This document shows, in pieces, positions 37,722-47,886 of a DNA stretch of 64,000 nucleotides. Made by a program: the position numbers and the translations under genes. The notes beneath the pieces were generated by a model. It saw only the letters and a list, made by a program, of their open reading frames with translations. It had not been told where the DNA came from and did not search any database. Positions within the stretch are counted from its first letter, which is position 1, and every line of letters starts with the position of its first letter. The DNA is from Arthrospira sp. PCC 9108 (GTDB taxonomy: Bacteria; Cyanobacteriota; Cyanobacteriia; Cyanobacteriales; Microcoleaceae). The DNA is taken from contig CP066886.1 of assembly GCA_016745315.1 (NCBI GenBank), forward strand, positions 2,728,501 to 2,792,500, in the 5' to 3' direction.

Positions 37722-39203
37722 TTAATCTAATTCGCTTTCGAGAATTGTAGAAATCGCTTTTTTAGTGCTATCCTGAAACTCTCGAACATTGACACGGCTT
37801 AATAAACTAATGGCGCAAATCATACCTACAGCCTGAGTTGCAAATACAGTCCCATAAGCCAAAACGGGAACCTCAAATATGAACCGACCTAAGTCTAGGA
37901 ATGCTCCCCCCAATACGGTGGCTAAACCCCGCGCCATAGCCTGAGCCAGTCCCCAAGCGCCGATAAAAGTTCCAGCAGTTTCTGCGGCCGTCAGGTCTAG
38001 CATTAAACTAATAGCGCCAGCAGTTAAGATACCAGAAAACAAGCCAAAAAATAACAGTGAACCCTTGAGCATTTCGGGGTTAGTGGTAAATCCAGCCATA
38101 ATAAACAATACTAAGGCGATCGCCACCCCCACACAACCTAAACGGACCGTATTTTTCTTACCAATTCGCGGGACAACTAAAAATCCGGTAGATGCAATTC
38201 CCACCAGAGTTCCGACCCCAAAAAAAGCATTTAATCGCGCGGTTTCAGAAATTGACATCCCAAACACTTCACCCCCATAAGGTTCTAGTACAGCATCCTG
38301 CATAAATAGGCTAATGCTCATAATTAACAGGAAAGTAAAAAACCAACCTGTTTGGCGGTTAGCGGTGAGGATATGTAAAGCACGACCTAGGGTAATTTGG
38401 TCTTCTCTGTCTGCTACAGTAGAGCGATCGCTATATCGAGAAAAGCGCTTTTCTACCCCCCAGGTCGCCACCATACACAGAAGAAATACCATCGTCGGAA
38501 CCATTATAAATAGGGGGTTAATGGCTGCTTGTAGGGTGGATATATCAACCATACTCCCAGGGGTGGGTAGGTTAGCAGAAACCGGGTCAATCTCGCCAAC
38601 TTCCTGCTGATTGAGAATTTTAGAACTAATAATAGCTCCGACTACAATTCCCACCATCAACATAGACCAGACAATGCTGATCAGTTTAGATCGGTCATCT
38701 TCATCAGATACATCAAATAACAAAGCAGCAAAGGGGGTAGAACTGGCGCTGAGAGCTAAACCATACAAAGCAAACACTACCGCTAATAATGCCGCCCAAA
38801 CATAGCTTATCCCTGTCATACCATAATTTTGAATACTGGTTCCCAATTGCCATGTCACCTGCATAGCCAGGAAAGAAGTAGTGGTAAACAGAGCCGCACC
38901 TATCCACACATAAACGCTGCGATGTAGACCCCAGATCGGTTTTCCGTCAGAGAGTTGACCAAACCACACTCGGCTAGGAGAGACGAACTGGTGCATAGCG
39001 ATCGCACCCGTCGCCATGAGAGCTGGAACCCTTAGTTCATCAATCATTACTCGATTAATGACTCCCAGGGTCAGCAAGGACATAATCCCCAGTCCCATTT
39101 GAAATAGACCCAATCGGAACATCGTCACCATACCCACTTTCGGTTTTGGTGGCTTATTTGTTGCTGTCGAGGGTGTTGACTCAGGTAAACTGTCGATTGC
39201 CAT
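37722..39203 (-). CDS. PucC/BCD-family major facilitator transporter
   Basis: 493 residues with about twelve membrane helices. The N-terminal pattern (MFRLGLFQMGLGIMSLLTLG then NRVMIDELRVPA) is typical of the PucC family, called BCD (bacteriochlorophyll delivery) proteins, which in phototrophs help assemble light-harvesting complexes or move pigments; the substrate in cyanobacteria is not settled. Other family features are VWFGQLSDGKPIWGLHRSVY and several Gly-rich helices. The gene is intact. It is divergent from the hydrolase at 39401 with about 200 bases between. Confidence 0.85.
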   Translation of the reverse strand: MAIDSLPESTPSTATNKPPKPKVGMVTMFRLGLFQMGLGIMSLLTLGVINRVMIDELRVPALMATGAIAMHQFVSPSRVWFGQLSDGKPIWGLHRSVYVWIGAALFTTTSFLAMQVTWQLGTSIQNYGMTGISYVWAALLAVVFALYGLALSASSTPFAALLFDVSDEDDRSKLISIVWSMLMVGIVVGAIISSKILNQQEVGEIDPVSANLPTPGSMVDISTLQAAINPLFIMVPTMVFLLCMVATWGVEKRFSRYSDRSTVADREDQITLGRALHILTANRQTGWFFTFLLIMSISLFMQDAVLEPYGGEVFGMSISETARLNAFFGVGTLVGIASTGFLVVPRIGKKNTVRLGCVGVAIALVLFIMAGFTTNPEMLKGSLLFFGLFSGILTAGAISLMLDLTAAETAGTFIGAWGLAQAMARGLATVLGGAFLDLGRFIFEVPVLAYGTVFATQAVGMICAISLLSRVNVREFQDSTKKAISTILESELD

Positions 39204-39400
39204 AGCACCTATAGGAAATTGATACCAAATTAACTCTTCATTCCTAGCCTAGCAAAATGTTGTGATTTAGACTGAATAGTTTTCTACCCTTACTTGGGGA
39301 CTAACTAGATTCACCTAGGGGAGACTGTTCAGGAGTCTATGGGATATGATAAGACTATGATCAGACTGGAGAAACTGTCAAGAGTAAATTCTGTGAAATT

Positions 39401-40000
39401 ATGAAATCCCCTATTATATCTCAATCAATTCAGATGAAAAATAAAAATATTCACTATTTAGAAGCAGGTCAGCCTGATGCTCCTTCGGTCTTATTATTAC
39501 ATGGGGCTAGTTTTCGCGCTAAAACCTGGGAAGAAATCGGCACCATCAAACAATTGACTAATCAAAATTATCGAGTGGTGGCTGTGGATCTTCCCGGCTA
39601 TGGAACCTCGGCAACTATCTCTGATGAACCTGTACAATTTTTGGTGAAGTTAACTGACAATTTACAATTACATAACACGGTCATTGTTTCTCCTTCTATG
39701 AGTGGTCGATATAGTTTACCCTTTCTAATTCAACATCATGAGTCAGTACGAGGCTTTGTGGCTGTGGCTCCGGTGGGTATTTTAAAAATGGCTGAAAAAC
39801 TTGAGGGTATTCAAATACCGACTTTGGCTATTTGGGGAAGTAATGACCAAATTGTGCCGCCTAGTCAGGCTGATATCTTAATTCAAACTATGCCGAATTG
39901 TCAAAAAGCGATCCTTAAAAATGCTGGTCATGCTTGTTATCTGAAAGCGCCGAATAAGTTTCATGAAAATTTAATTCAATTTCTGAAGTCTCTGAAATAG
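39401..40000 (+). CDS. alpha/beta hydrolase, ABHD14-like
   Basis: 199 residues, a small hydrolase without a large cap domain. The oxyanion motif LLLHGASF, the nucleophile Ser in VSPSMSGRY (a variant of GxSxG), Asp in WGSNDQIVP and His in NAGHACYLK form the expected triad. The arrangement resembles ABHD14-type proteins. The substrate is unknown. Soluble and probably cytoplasmic: no signal peptide. Confidence 0.8.
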   Translation: MKSPIISQSIQMKNKNIHYLEAGQPDAPSVLLLHGASFRAKTWEEIGTIKQLTNQNYRVVAVDLPGYGTSATISDEPVQFLVKLTDNLQLHNTVIVSPSMSGRYSLPFLIQHHESVRGFVAVAPVGILKMAEKLEGIQIPTLAIWGSNDQIVPPSQADILIQTMPNCQKAILKNAGHACYLKAPNKFHENLIQFLKSLK

Positions 40001-40110
40001 CTGTCCAATCTAGCTGTTCAATATCTGATGCTTGATACTTTTTGCCATCAATCATTATCCTTTGATTATATTGTTGTCACAACCTCTAATCCACCAGTTG
40101 TTAAAGTAAG

Positions 40111-40671
40111 ATGGATGAAAAATCTAAAAAGGCGCTATTTATCCTGGGTGGACTAGATGAAGATGACCTGCGGTGGGTAGCTTACCAAGGTAGGTTACAG
40201 ACTTTGGAACAAGGAGAAATACTGATTCATGAAGGAACACCTATCAACGCGCTTTATATTATTTTAAGCGGAACACTTAGGGTATATATTCATTCTAATA
40301 ATAACCATGATCGTGACCTGGCTTATCTATCACAAGGGGAATTAGTAGGCGAAATTTCTTTTTTGGATAACCGCGCTCCTGTCGCTACTGTTGAAGCTGT
40401 GGAAACTACGGAATTGTTGGCAATTCCTCGCTATCAACTAACTAGCAAACTCCGCAGTAGTTCTAAATTCTCAGCTAGATTTTATCAGGGGATTTGTTGG
40501 TGTTTAGCTAACCGTATGCGCGGGACGGTTCGACAATTGGGTTATCAGTCTTCTGAACCTGAACAAGATATACTATTTGGTTGCGAATTTACCCAAAATA
40601 TGCAAGATTTTATGATAGTAGCAGAGGCTAAACTAAACTGGTTAATTCACAAGATACACCAGATGCGTTGA
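40111..40671 (+). CDS. cyclic-nucleotide-binding-domain protein without DNA-binding domain
   Basis: 186 residues with a CRP-like beta barrel at about 20-140 (GEILIHEGTPINALYIILSG, GELVGEISFLDN). In the phosphate-binding cassette the usual Arg-Ser/Ala before AT is replaced (APVATVEAVE), so cyclic nucleotide binding may be weak or absent. The C-terminal 45 residues are not a helix-turn-helix. Proteins of this kind are common in cyanobacteria and may act through protein contacts. An adenylate cyclase is encoded at 45758, but no direct link is shown. Confidence 0.8.
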   Translation: MDEKSKKALFILGGLDEDDLRWVAYQGRLQTLEQGEILIHEGTPINALYIILSGTLRVYIHSNNNHDRDLAYLSQGELVGEISFLDNRAPVATVEAVETTELLAIPRYQLTSKLRSSSKFSARFYQGICWCLANRMRGTVRQLGYQSSEPEQDILFGCEFTQNMQDFMIVAEAKLNWLIHKIHQMR

Positions 40672-40789
40672 TGGCTCAATCTTCCCGGAAAATTGGTGGT
40701 AATTTGATACCTGTAGATGGTAGAATATCACCCCATCTACAGATTATCTGCTCATTTACCTAGTGCTACTAACACCAAAGGCGAAACTG

Positions 40790-41560
40790 TTAAAACTGGT
40801 CTTTCATTCCCCTGATTCTAGCAAAGGTCTGGATGTCATCTTTACCTTGAACGGCTAACTTTAATGCGGGTTCATCCCAACGTAGAAAGGGATTAGTTGC
40901 CTTTTCTACGCCTATTAATGAGGGGATAGTGGGTTGATTTTGACTGCGAGCTATGGTGACTTTTTCCAAGCGATCGCGTAAGCTGATATTATCACCATCT
41001 ACTGTCAGCGCAAATTTCAGGTTGTTTAAGGTGTATTCATGAGCGCACCAGATCCGTGTATCATCGGGTAGCGATCGCAATTTAGACAGAGAACTAACCA
41101 TCTGGCTAGGGGTTCCTTCAAATAAGCGACCACACCCCCCCGCAAATAAAGTATCACCGCAGAATAATTCCCCCCCTTCCTTATCGGTAGCCGGAAAATA
41201 GTACGCAATATGACCGCGAGTATGACCGGGAACAAAGAATACATCGGCTTTACGACCGCCAAATTCTACGCGATCGCCTTCTTTTAAAAATACTTCCTGT
41301 CCGGGAATGCGATCACGATCTTCTGCGCCTCCATATACTGTTAAATTGGGAAAATGCTTCCTCAATTCACGATTTCCTCCCACATGATCCGCGTGGTGAT
41401 GGGTATTAAAAATCGCTATCAGTTCCGCACCGAGTTCCGACAATTTTGCTAGTACCGGGTCCGCTTCTGCTGGATCAACTACCGCCGCCTGATTCTGTTC
41501 GGGGTCATGCAGCAGAAATATGTAGTTATCTGATAAAGCTGGTAGTCTATAAACGTCCAT
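40790..41560 (-). CDS. gloB: hydroxyacylglutathione hydrolase (glyoxalase II)
   Basis: The start MDVYRLPALSDNYIFLLHD at 41560 is the family norm; an open frame five codons longer is rejected. About 256 residues. The metallo-beta-lactamase motif THHHADHVGG binds two metals, with further ligands in VPGHTRGHIAYY, CGDTLFAGGCGR and HEYTLNNLKFA. The enzyme hydrolyses S-lactoylglutathione to lactate and glutathione after glyoxalase I. It is an intact cytoplasmic enzyme. Confidence 0.95.
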   Translation of the reverse strand: MDVYRLPALSDNYIFLLHDPEQNQAAVVDPAEADPVLAKLSELGAELIAIFNTHHHADHVGGNRELRKHFPNLTVYGGAEDRDRIPGQEVFLKEGDRVEFGGRKADVFFVPGHTRGHIAYYFPATDKEGGELFCGDTLFAGGCGRLFEGTPSQMVSSLSKLRSLPDDTRIWCAHEYTLNNLKFALTVDGDNISLRDRLEKVTIARSQNQPTIPSLIGVEKATNPFLRWDEPALKLAVQGKDDIQTFARIRGMKDQF

Positions 41561-41960
41561 TAATTTTGCTCTCACAACTCAGGGAACACTTTGATCTAAA
41601 TATATTCTGACACTATTAAAACCCTTAGAACAACACCAACTATAATTAAGCTATCCTAATCGTTCCGCCAAAATAGTTTTGTTTTTTAAAAGTTTGTTAA
41701 GATTTAATACATTTTTATTGCTAATGGCTCTCAAATACTTGACGAGATAATGGGGGTTTTGCTATGATGAAAACAATCGCATCCAAGGGGTTTATGTGTC
41801 CATATCCCAAAAAAGAGGCTACAATCCCCATTCTATCGCCAAATAGAATATTTTCCGGCGAAAATTTAAAATTCACGATGCACGAGTTTTTGGGGAATTA
41901 TAGACGGCCCCCAATCGACCTATTGACAAAATCGCCGTTATGTGCATTATCTAGCCATAA
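41561..41960. other. intergenic region between mutS end and gloB start
   Basis: About 400 bases, AT-rich, with no supported gene. A 77-codon open frame at 41764-41997 has no family look and overlaps the end of mutS; it is rejected. The gloB promoter should lie near 41561-41700. Confidence 0.55.
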
Positions 41961-44610
41961 TTACTCCTGGTCATCGTCAAAAATATTTAACTGTTGAATA
42001 TTGGTAGTATTAGCAGGCGGCTTTTGGATACCCTTTCGCAAACCCATAGCAATTTTGCTGTGTTTTTCAATTTGTCGCATCACCTGTTTAGCGCGTTTAA
42101 TCACCACATCAGGCAACCCCGCCAAGCGTCCCGCTTCGATACCGTAGGACTTATCAGCGCCGCCGGGTTGAACTTGATGCAAAAAGATAATTTTATCTGG
42201 CAATTCCTTGACAGTGACCTGATAATTGGCGACATTACCCAGAATAGAAGCCAATTCGTTTAACTCATGGTAATGAGTCGCAAAAATAGTCCTAGCCTTA
42301 ATAGTAGTAGCGAGATATTCCGCCACCGACCAAGCTATAGATAACCCATCAAAAGTGGCAGTACCCCTACCAATTTCATCTAACAAAACCAATGATTTAG
42401 GAGTAGCATGGTTGAGAATATTAGCAGTTTCATTCATTTCTACCATAAAGGTAGATTGACCTGTAGCCAAGTCATCCACAGCGCCGACCCGTGTAAAAAT
42501 GCGATCGCAAATACTCAGCCGAGCAGAAGTAGCCGGAACAAAACTGCCGATTTGTGCCATTAATTGAATCAAGCCAACCTGTCGAAGATAACAGCTTTTT
42601 CCACTAGCATTAGGGCCTGTTAAAATAATCAAATCTGGCGGCGAAGGAGGCGAAAGTTTCTGCTTCTGTAGTCCCCCTTCTTCGCTACCCAAGTGGGCGT
42701 TATTTGGCACAAAAAAGCCAGTTGGTAGAGATTTTTCCACCACAGGATGCCTACCTTCAAGAATTTTAAGTTCCCGTCCGCCGACTATTTCCGGGCGACA
42801 ATAACCCTGATAAACAGCAATTTCAGCTAATCCACATAATACATCAATAGCGGCGATCGCCCGCGAAATCTCCCTAATTAAATCCGTGTGTTCTCCCACT
42901 TCCCCCGCAAGCGAGCAAAGATTTCATATTCAAGCTGATTAAGGTCTTCCTTAGCCGTTAAAATTCGCGCCTCTCTTTCTTTCAACTCTGGGGTAATGTA
43001 ACGCTCCTCATTGGTGAGAGTCTGTTTACGGATATAATCATCAGGAGCCTGATCAGACTTAGATCTAGTAATGCTAATATAGTAGCCAAAAGTCTTATTA
43101 AAACCTACTTTAAGCGTAGAAATTCCCGTGCGTTCCCGTTCCTGAATTTCCAAATTAGCAATCCATTGTTGGTCTTCAGCCGCCCCCGCCTGCATTTGAT
43201 CCAATTGCGGATCAACGCCCGGCTTAATTAATCCCCCTTCCTTTAAATAAAGAGGCGGAGACTCCACTATATAACTATTAATTTTTTTTGCCAGTTCTTC
43301 TAACAAAGGTGGCACATTTTGTAAAGCCTTCAAATAGGGAGATTTGCCCCCTTTCGACAGTTGGGCGAGTTGTGGTAATTTCGATAAAGAATCAGCCAAA
43401 CCGACCAAATCTTTAGCATTAGCACTACCATTAGCCGCCCTTCCTGTCAACCGTTCCAAGTCATAAATTTGCCGTAATAGTTGCTGAAGGTCTTGTCGTA
43501 ATTCGACATTATTAATTAATTCTTCAATCGTATCATAACGGGAACATATCCCCTTAATACTCAGCAAAGGTTGCAGCAACCAACGGCGTAAAGCACGAGC
43601 CCCCATAGCCGTAGAAGTTTTATCTATTGCCCATAATAAAGACCCCTGCAAAGTGCCATCACGAATGGTTTTAGTAATTTCCAAATTACGGCGAGTTTGA
43701 TAATCTAAAATCAGATAATCACTGAGAGTATAACTATGTAACTGTTGTAAAGGCACCACATTTTGTTTCTGGGTTTCCTCTAAATATTCCAATAATCCCC
43801 CTGCTGCTCTCACTCCTAGGGGCAAATTTTCACAACCAATACCTTCAAGCGATCGCAATTTAAACTCTTCTAAAATTCGCGACCTAGCTTCCCCCAAAGT
43901 AAAAGGGATTTGGGATCGCAAAGAATAGCAAAAGTCCGCAGGCAAACAATCAGGCAAACTCTCACTTTTCTGTCCTGGTCGTAACATTTTACCTAAATCA
44001 GGCGCATGAGTAGGGAACAATATTTCCGAAGGTTGTAACCGCATCAATTCCTGAGTCAAATGTTCCAAATTCTGAGATTGAGTAGCCAAAAACTCTCCCG
44101 TTGACACATCAGCATAAGCCAGACCCCAGTGGTCTCCAGCTATGACCACCGCCGCCAAAAAATTATTCTGGCGACCCCGCAGCATTTGGTCATCAGTCAA
44201 AGTTCCGGGAGTCAAAATGCGGGTAATTTCTCGCTTAACCTGTCGTCGTTCTTTAGCAGCGATCGCCGCATCTTCCACCTGATCACAAATCACCACCGGA
44301 TAGCCCTTTTCCAGCAACATATTGCTATAGCGGTAAACGTGCTCAAAAGGCACGCCAGTCATGGGGACCCGACCAATTTCCTTTCCTGCCGATTTAGTAG
44401 TTTGAACCAACTCCAATTCCTGAGAAATTGTGATGGCATCCTGAAAAAAACACTCAAAGAAATCCCCACCCGAAAAAACAGTAAAGCATGGGGATATTGG
44501 TCTTTAACCTCAATGTATCGCTGCATCATCTCCGACAGTTGAGAGCGATCCAATTGTCGGTAGTCCGCATTATTAGGTAAAGATTCCGAGCCACTAGGGG
44601 AAACAGTCAT
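41961..44610 (-). CDS. mutS: DNA mismatch repair protein MutS, frame broken twice
   Basis: MutS recognises mismatches and uses ATP to start repair. Three frames join if two runs are lengthened by one base. At 44464-44467 this restores RVGDFFECFFQDAITISQEL; at 42902-42906 it restores FARLRGEVGEHTDLIREISR. The product is about 880 residues, normal length. The mismatch-contact motif is visible after repair as R-V-G-D-F-F-E (the canonical F-x-E). The ATPase has Walker A LTGPNASGKSCYLRQ, Walker B SLVLLDEIGRGTATFDG and the signature AVDDLATGQSTFMVEM. Start MTVSPSGSESL at 44610. Both breaks look like base-calling errors. Confidence 0.95.
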
Positions 44611-44924
44611 AAGCAATTTTAAGGAACTCTTAACACCGGAACTAGCAACACACAGATTATCATAGTACCTGCATCAAGGCGAAAGACACCCCAACCATAG
44701 CCCTAACCAGAGCAAAGGCTACCATCGGTGGTAAATATTACCATTGATCATGTTTACCGCCCCCAACTGCCCCCAAATGCCAGCCTAGAGCAACAAATTT
44801 TAACCTAACTCCCTGGCTAATCACTTTTAAGGGGACTTAAATAATACTACAATCAGATTAAACGCTCAAACAGTCAGGGGCTACCAATTCAATCAAAATC
44901 TTTTCGTCTCATAGGAGACTGCAA
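44611..44924. other. divergent intergenic region mutS / DUF928 gene
   Basis: About 314 bases holding both promoters, with no gene and no clear repeat. TAGGAG (44911) is a plausible ribosome binding site for the gene at 44925. Confidence 0.5.
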
Positions 44925-45719
44925 ATGACTCAGCAATTTTTAAAACCATTCGTCAGCATTTCCCTCATTCTATCGGTAGGATTAGTTGTACAGAATACCT
45001 CACCGAGTCTGGCTCAGACAGCCAGACGAAATCAAAATCGCCCGCCAACTCACGTTAGTATGGCGTTTGAGCCACCCCCAGGTCAGGGGATGCCCACCCG
45101 TACCGCCGCCGGAGGCTCTCGAGGTAGTTGCCCAGATGTGCAACAGTTAAGCCAAACTCTCACCGCCCTAGTTCCTAATTTAATCCAACCCCAGGAAATC
45201 GGACCTGATATGAGAGGATTAACTGTACAGGCAAAACCAACCTTATTCTTCTACCTACCAGCATTAGTTGGCACTGAGGTAGCTTTTAGCCTCAAAGACG
45301 AAGATGGTTTTGATATTTATCAGACCAGCTTGCCAATTCCTCAAAAGCCTGGTATCGTCAGTATTAGAATCCCAGACGATGCCCCATCTCTCGAGGCGGG
45401 TAAAAACTATCGCTGGTCTTTCGGGATTGTCTGTGAAACCTCCAATGCTGGTAACATTCCAGAAGTGGTTTTTGTTTCCGGGGAAATCCAACGCATCCAA
45501 CTGGATAACGATTTGAGTCAAAAATTGGCGATCGCCAAACCCTTGGAACAAGCAGCCATCTATGCTCAGTATGGAATTTGGTTTGAAAGTTTGGCAACCT
45601 TAGCAACTCTACGACAACAGCAACCTGAAGACTTCACCCTAGCTAGTCACTGGCGAGAACTGTTAAACTCAGTAGGGTTAGAAAATGTCGCTGATGAGCC
45701 ATTTGTGGAGTGGAACTAA
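44925..45719 (+). CDS. DUF928 family secreted protein
   Basis: 264 residues. An N-terminal signal peptide (VSISLILSVGLVVQNTSPSL then AQTARR) predicts export to the periplasm. The body matches the cyanobacterial DUF928 pattern: ALVPNLIQPQEIGPDMRGLT, PTLFFYLPALVGTEVAFSLK, then a Tyr/Trp-rich strand YRWSFGIVCE and a helical C-terminus (YAQYGIWFESLATLATLRQQ, WRELLNSVGL). DUF928 genes often lie next to CHASE2-domain genes, as here (39 bases upstream). Function unknown. Confidence 0.88.
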   Translation: MTQQFLKPFVSISLILSVGLVVQNTSPSLAQTARRNQNRPPTHVSMAFEPPPGQGMPTRTAAGGSRGSCPDVQQLSQTLTALVPNLIQPQEIGPDMRGLTVQAKPTLFFYLPALVGTEVAFSLKDEDGFDIYQTSLPIPQKPGIVSIRIPDDAPSLEAGKNYRWSFGIVCETSNAGNIPEVVFVSGEIQRIQLDNDLSQKLAIAKPLEQAAIYAQYGIWFESLATLATLRQQQPEDFTLASHWRELLNSVGLENVADEPFVEWN

Positions 45720-45757
45720 ACCTAAATCCTGATGTAAAGGTTCGGGAAATTTGAGCC

Positions 45758-47713
45758 ATGAAGTGTGAAGCTATGGTCAAGAAAAGGAGTTTTTTGCGAC
45801 TTCCGACTTCACACTTCCGTTTTCGTGCTTTAAATTTTCGACAATTTTCTGGCTTGCTAATTCCGCCCATTGTCACAGCCCTGGTAATTGCCATTCAATG
45901 GGCTGGAGTCTTACAGTTATTTGGATGGGCGGCTTTTGATCAGTTTATGCGCTTGCGTCCCTTAGAACCAATGGATCCGCGCATTGTCGTGGTAACTGTA
46001 GATGAGCCAGATATTAGGAATGTGGGACAATGGCCGATTCCTGATGCCGTTTTAGCCGACTTAGTAACCATTATTGACCAACAGCAACCAGTAGCCATTG
46101 GTTTGGATATTTACCGAGATTTACCCGTACAACCCGGCCATCAACAGTTACTAGAAGTTTATCAAACTGTCCCTAATTTAATTGGCGTGGAAAAGGTGGT
46201 GAGTGATGGTAGTACGGCAACTATTGCGCCTCCCCCAGAATTAAAAGAGAAAGGTCGGGTCGGTTCGATTGATTTAGTCCTTGATGCTGATGGTCGCATT
46301 AGACGCGGTTTGTTATCGCTACAACCAGAAGACAATCAAACGGTTTTAAGTTTAGGCGCGAAACTAGCCCTAATGTATTTGTACCAACACGGCATTACCC
46401 CCACAGTTACAGACAACGGAAATGTTCAATTGGGAGAAGGGCTATTTATCCGCTTTTCTGGCAATGATGGGGGCTATGTTAGGGCTGATGCTGGCGGATA
46501 TCAGGTATTGTTGAATTATCGTGGTCCCCAAGAGAATTTTCAGACCATTTCTATGACCGATGTACTTGAAGGACGATCAGACCCTGATCTGTTTAGCGAT
46601 CGCATCGTCTTAATTGGCCCTATTGCCCACAGCCTGAATGACCTATTTTTTACCCCCTACAGCGGCACTCTCACTCGTCAAGGCGATCGCATGGCTGGAG
46701 TAGTCATTCATGCTAATCTTACCAGCCAAATTATCAGCGCCGCCCTTGACGGTCGCCCCCAATTTCAGGTCTGGTCTCATGGTATGGAGTTGTTTTGGAT
46801 TCTGATTTGGTCTGGTATCGGTACCGCCCTAGGGTGGACTTACCGATTAGGTTGGGGGGCTTTACTTAGTTTAGTTGTTGGCGGCGGCAGTTTAACCCTA
46901 GAACTCCAAGTTGCTTTTCTTGAAGGCTGGTGGATACCCCTAGTACCACCAATTATCGCTTTTACTACTTCGGGAATTGCGATCGCCGGTTATATTGCTA
47001 ATTGGGAACACCAAGAACGTCAGATGGTTATGACTCTCTTTGGTCGCCATGTTACCCCTCAAATTGCTGAGATGATTTGGCAAAGTCGAGATGAATTAAT
47101 TGCGCGCGGTCAACTGACTGGGCAAAAAATGATTGCTACAGTCTTATTTGCTGACTTGAAAGGGTTTAGTACCATCGCCGAAACCATGGCCGCTGATGCT
47201 TTGATGTGTTGGTTGAATGAGTACATGAATGGCATGGCTGATATTGTTTTAGACCATAATGGCATTGTTGATAAGTTGATTGGGGATGCCGTTATGGCTG
47301 TGTTTGGGGTTCCTATTCCCCGCACTTCTTCAGAAGAAATTGCACAAGATGCGATCGCTGCCGTTTCCTGTGCCGTAGCCATGGGAGAAAAACTCAAATT
47401 ATTAAACAGTCAATGGCAATTAGAAGGTAAGCCTACGGTTTCTATGCGCGTAGGAATTGCCACCGGAGAGGTAGTTACAGGGAGTTTAGGTAGTTCCCAA
47501 AGAATGGACTATACAACTCTCGGAGATAGTGTCAATATTGCCGCCCGCCTAGAAAGTTATGATAAGTCTTTTGGCGATGGAGTTTGCCGCATTTTAATTA
47601 ATCAGCAAACCCATGAACAAGTCAGCTATCAATGTCTAACTGAATATATCGGTAGCATTCACCTCAAAGGTCGCACTCAACCTATTAATGTTTATCAAAT
47701 TAACAATCCTTAG
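45758..47713 (+). CDS. CHASE2-domain adenylate/guanylate cyclase
   Basis: 651 residues. A first membrane helix at about 30-50, a large extracytoplasmic CHASE2 sensor domain to about 330 (RIVVVTVDEPDIRNVGQWPI, DRIVLIGPIAHSLNDLFFTP), three membrane helices at about 345-415, and a class III cyclase domain. Metal-binding Asp residues are in LFADLKGFST and GDAVMAVFG. Lys in DKLIGD and the T-T-L-G-D motif favour ATP as substrate; N and R of SVNIAARLES are the transition-state residues. So it should make cAMP in response to an outside signal. The co-located DUF928 protein may be part of the sensing. All catalytic residues are present. Confidence 0.92.
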   Translation: MKCEAMVKKRSFLRLPTSHFRFRALNFRQFSGLLIPPIVTALVIAIQWAGVLQLFGWAAFDQFMRLRPLEPMDPRIVVVTVDEPDIRNVGQWPIPDAVLADLVTIIDQQQPVAIGLDIYRDLPVQPGHQQLLEVYQTVPNLIGVEKVVSDGSTATIAPPPELKEKGRVGSIDLVLDADGRIRRGLLSLQPEDNQTVLSLGAKLALMYLYQHGITPTVTDNGNVQLGEGLFIRFSGNDGGYVRADAGGYQVLLNYRGPQENFQTISMTDVLEGRSDPDLFSDRIVLIGPIAHSLNDLFFTPYSGTLTRQGDRMAGVVIHANLTSQIISAALDGRPQFQVWSHGMELFWILIWSGIGTALGWTYRLGWGALLSLVVGGGSLTLELQVAFLEGWWIPLVPPIIAFTTSGIAIAGYIANWEHQERQMVMTLFGRHVTPQIAEMIWQSRDELIARGQLTGQKMIATVLFADLKGFSTIAETMAADALMCWLNEYMNGMADIVLDHNGIVDKLIGDAVMAVFGVPIPRTSSEEIAQDAIAAVSCAVAMGEKLKLLNSQWQLEGKPTVSMRVGIATGEVVTGSLGSSQRMDYTTLGDSVNIAARLESYDKSFGDGVCRILINQQTHEQVSYQCLTEYIGSIHLKGRTQPINVYQINNP

Positions 47714-47886
47714 TCTGTATTAAATCTTTCCATCTATTCTGTCAACTGTCCTAGGTAGTTATGAATAGCCACAGCTTTTGATGAATCTCCTCGCCCCCAG
47801 ATGTAATTCACGGCGGAGACAGCTCCGCACCCCCACCCACATTATCCCCCCCTCCCAGAGGGGGACAAGATAAGGAGTTTCATGAT

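Noticed and set aside
41764..41997. 77-codon plus-strand frame
   Set aside because: It overlaps the end of mutS, lacks a good ribosome binding site and has no recognisable pattern.
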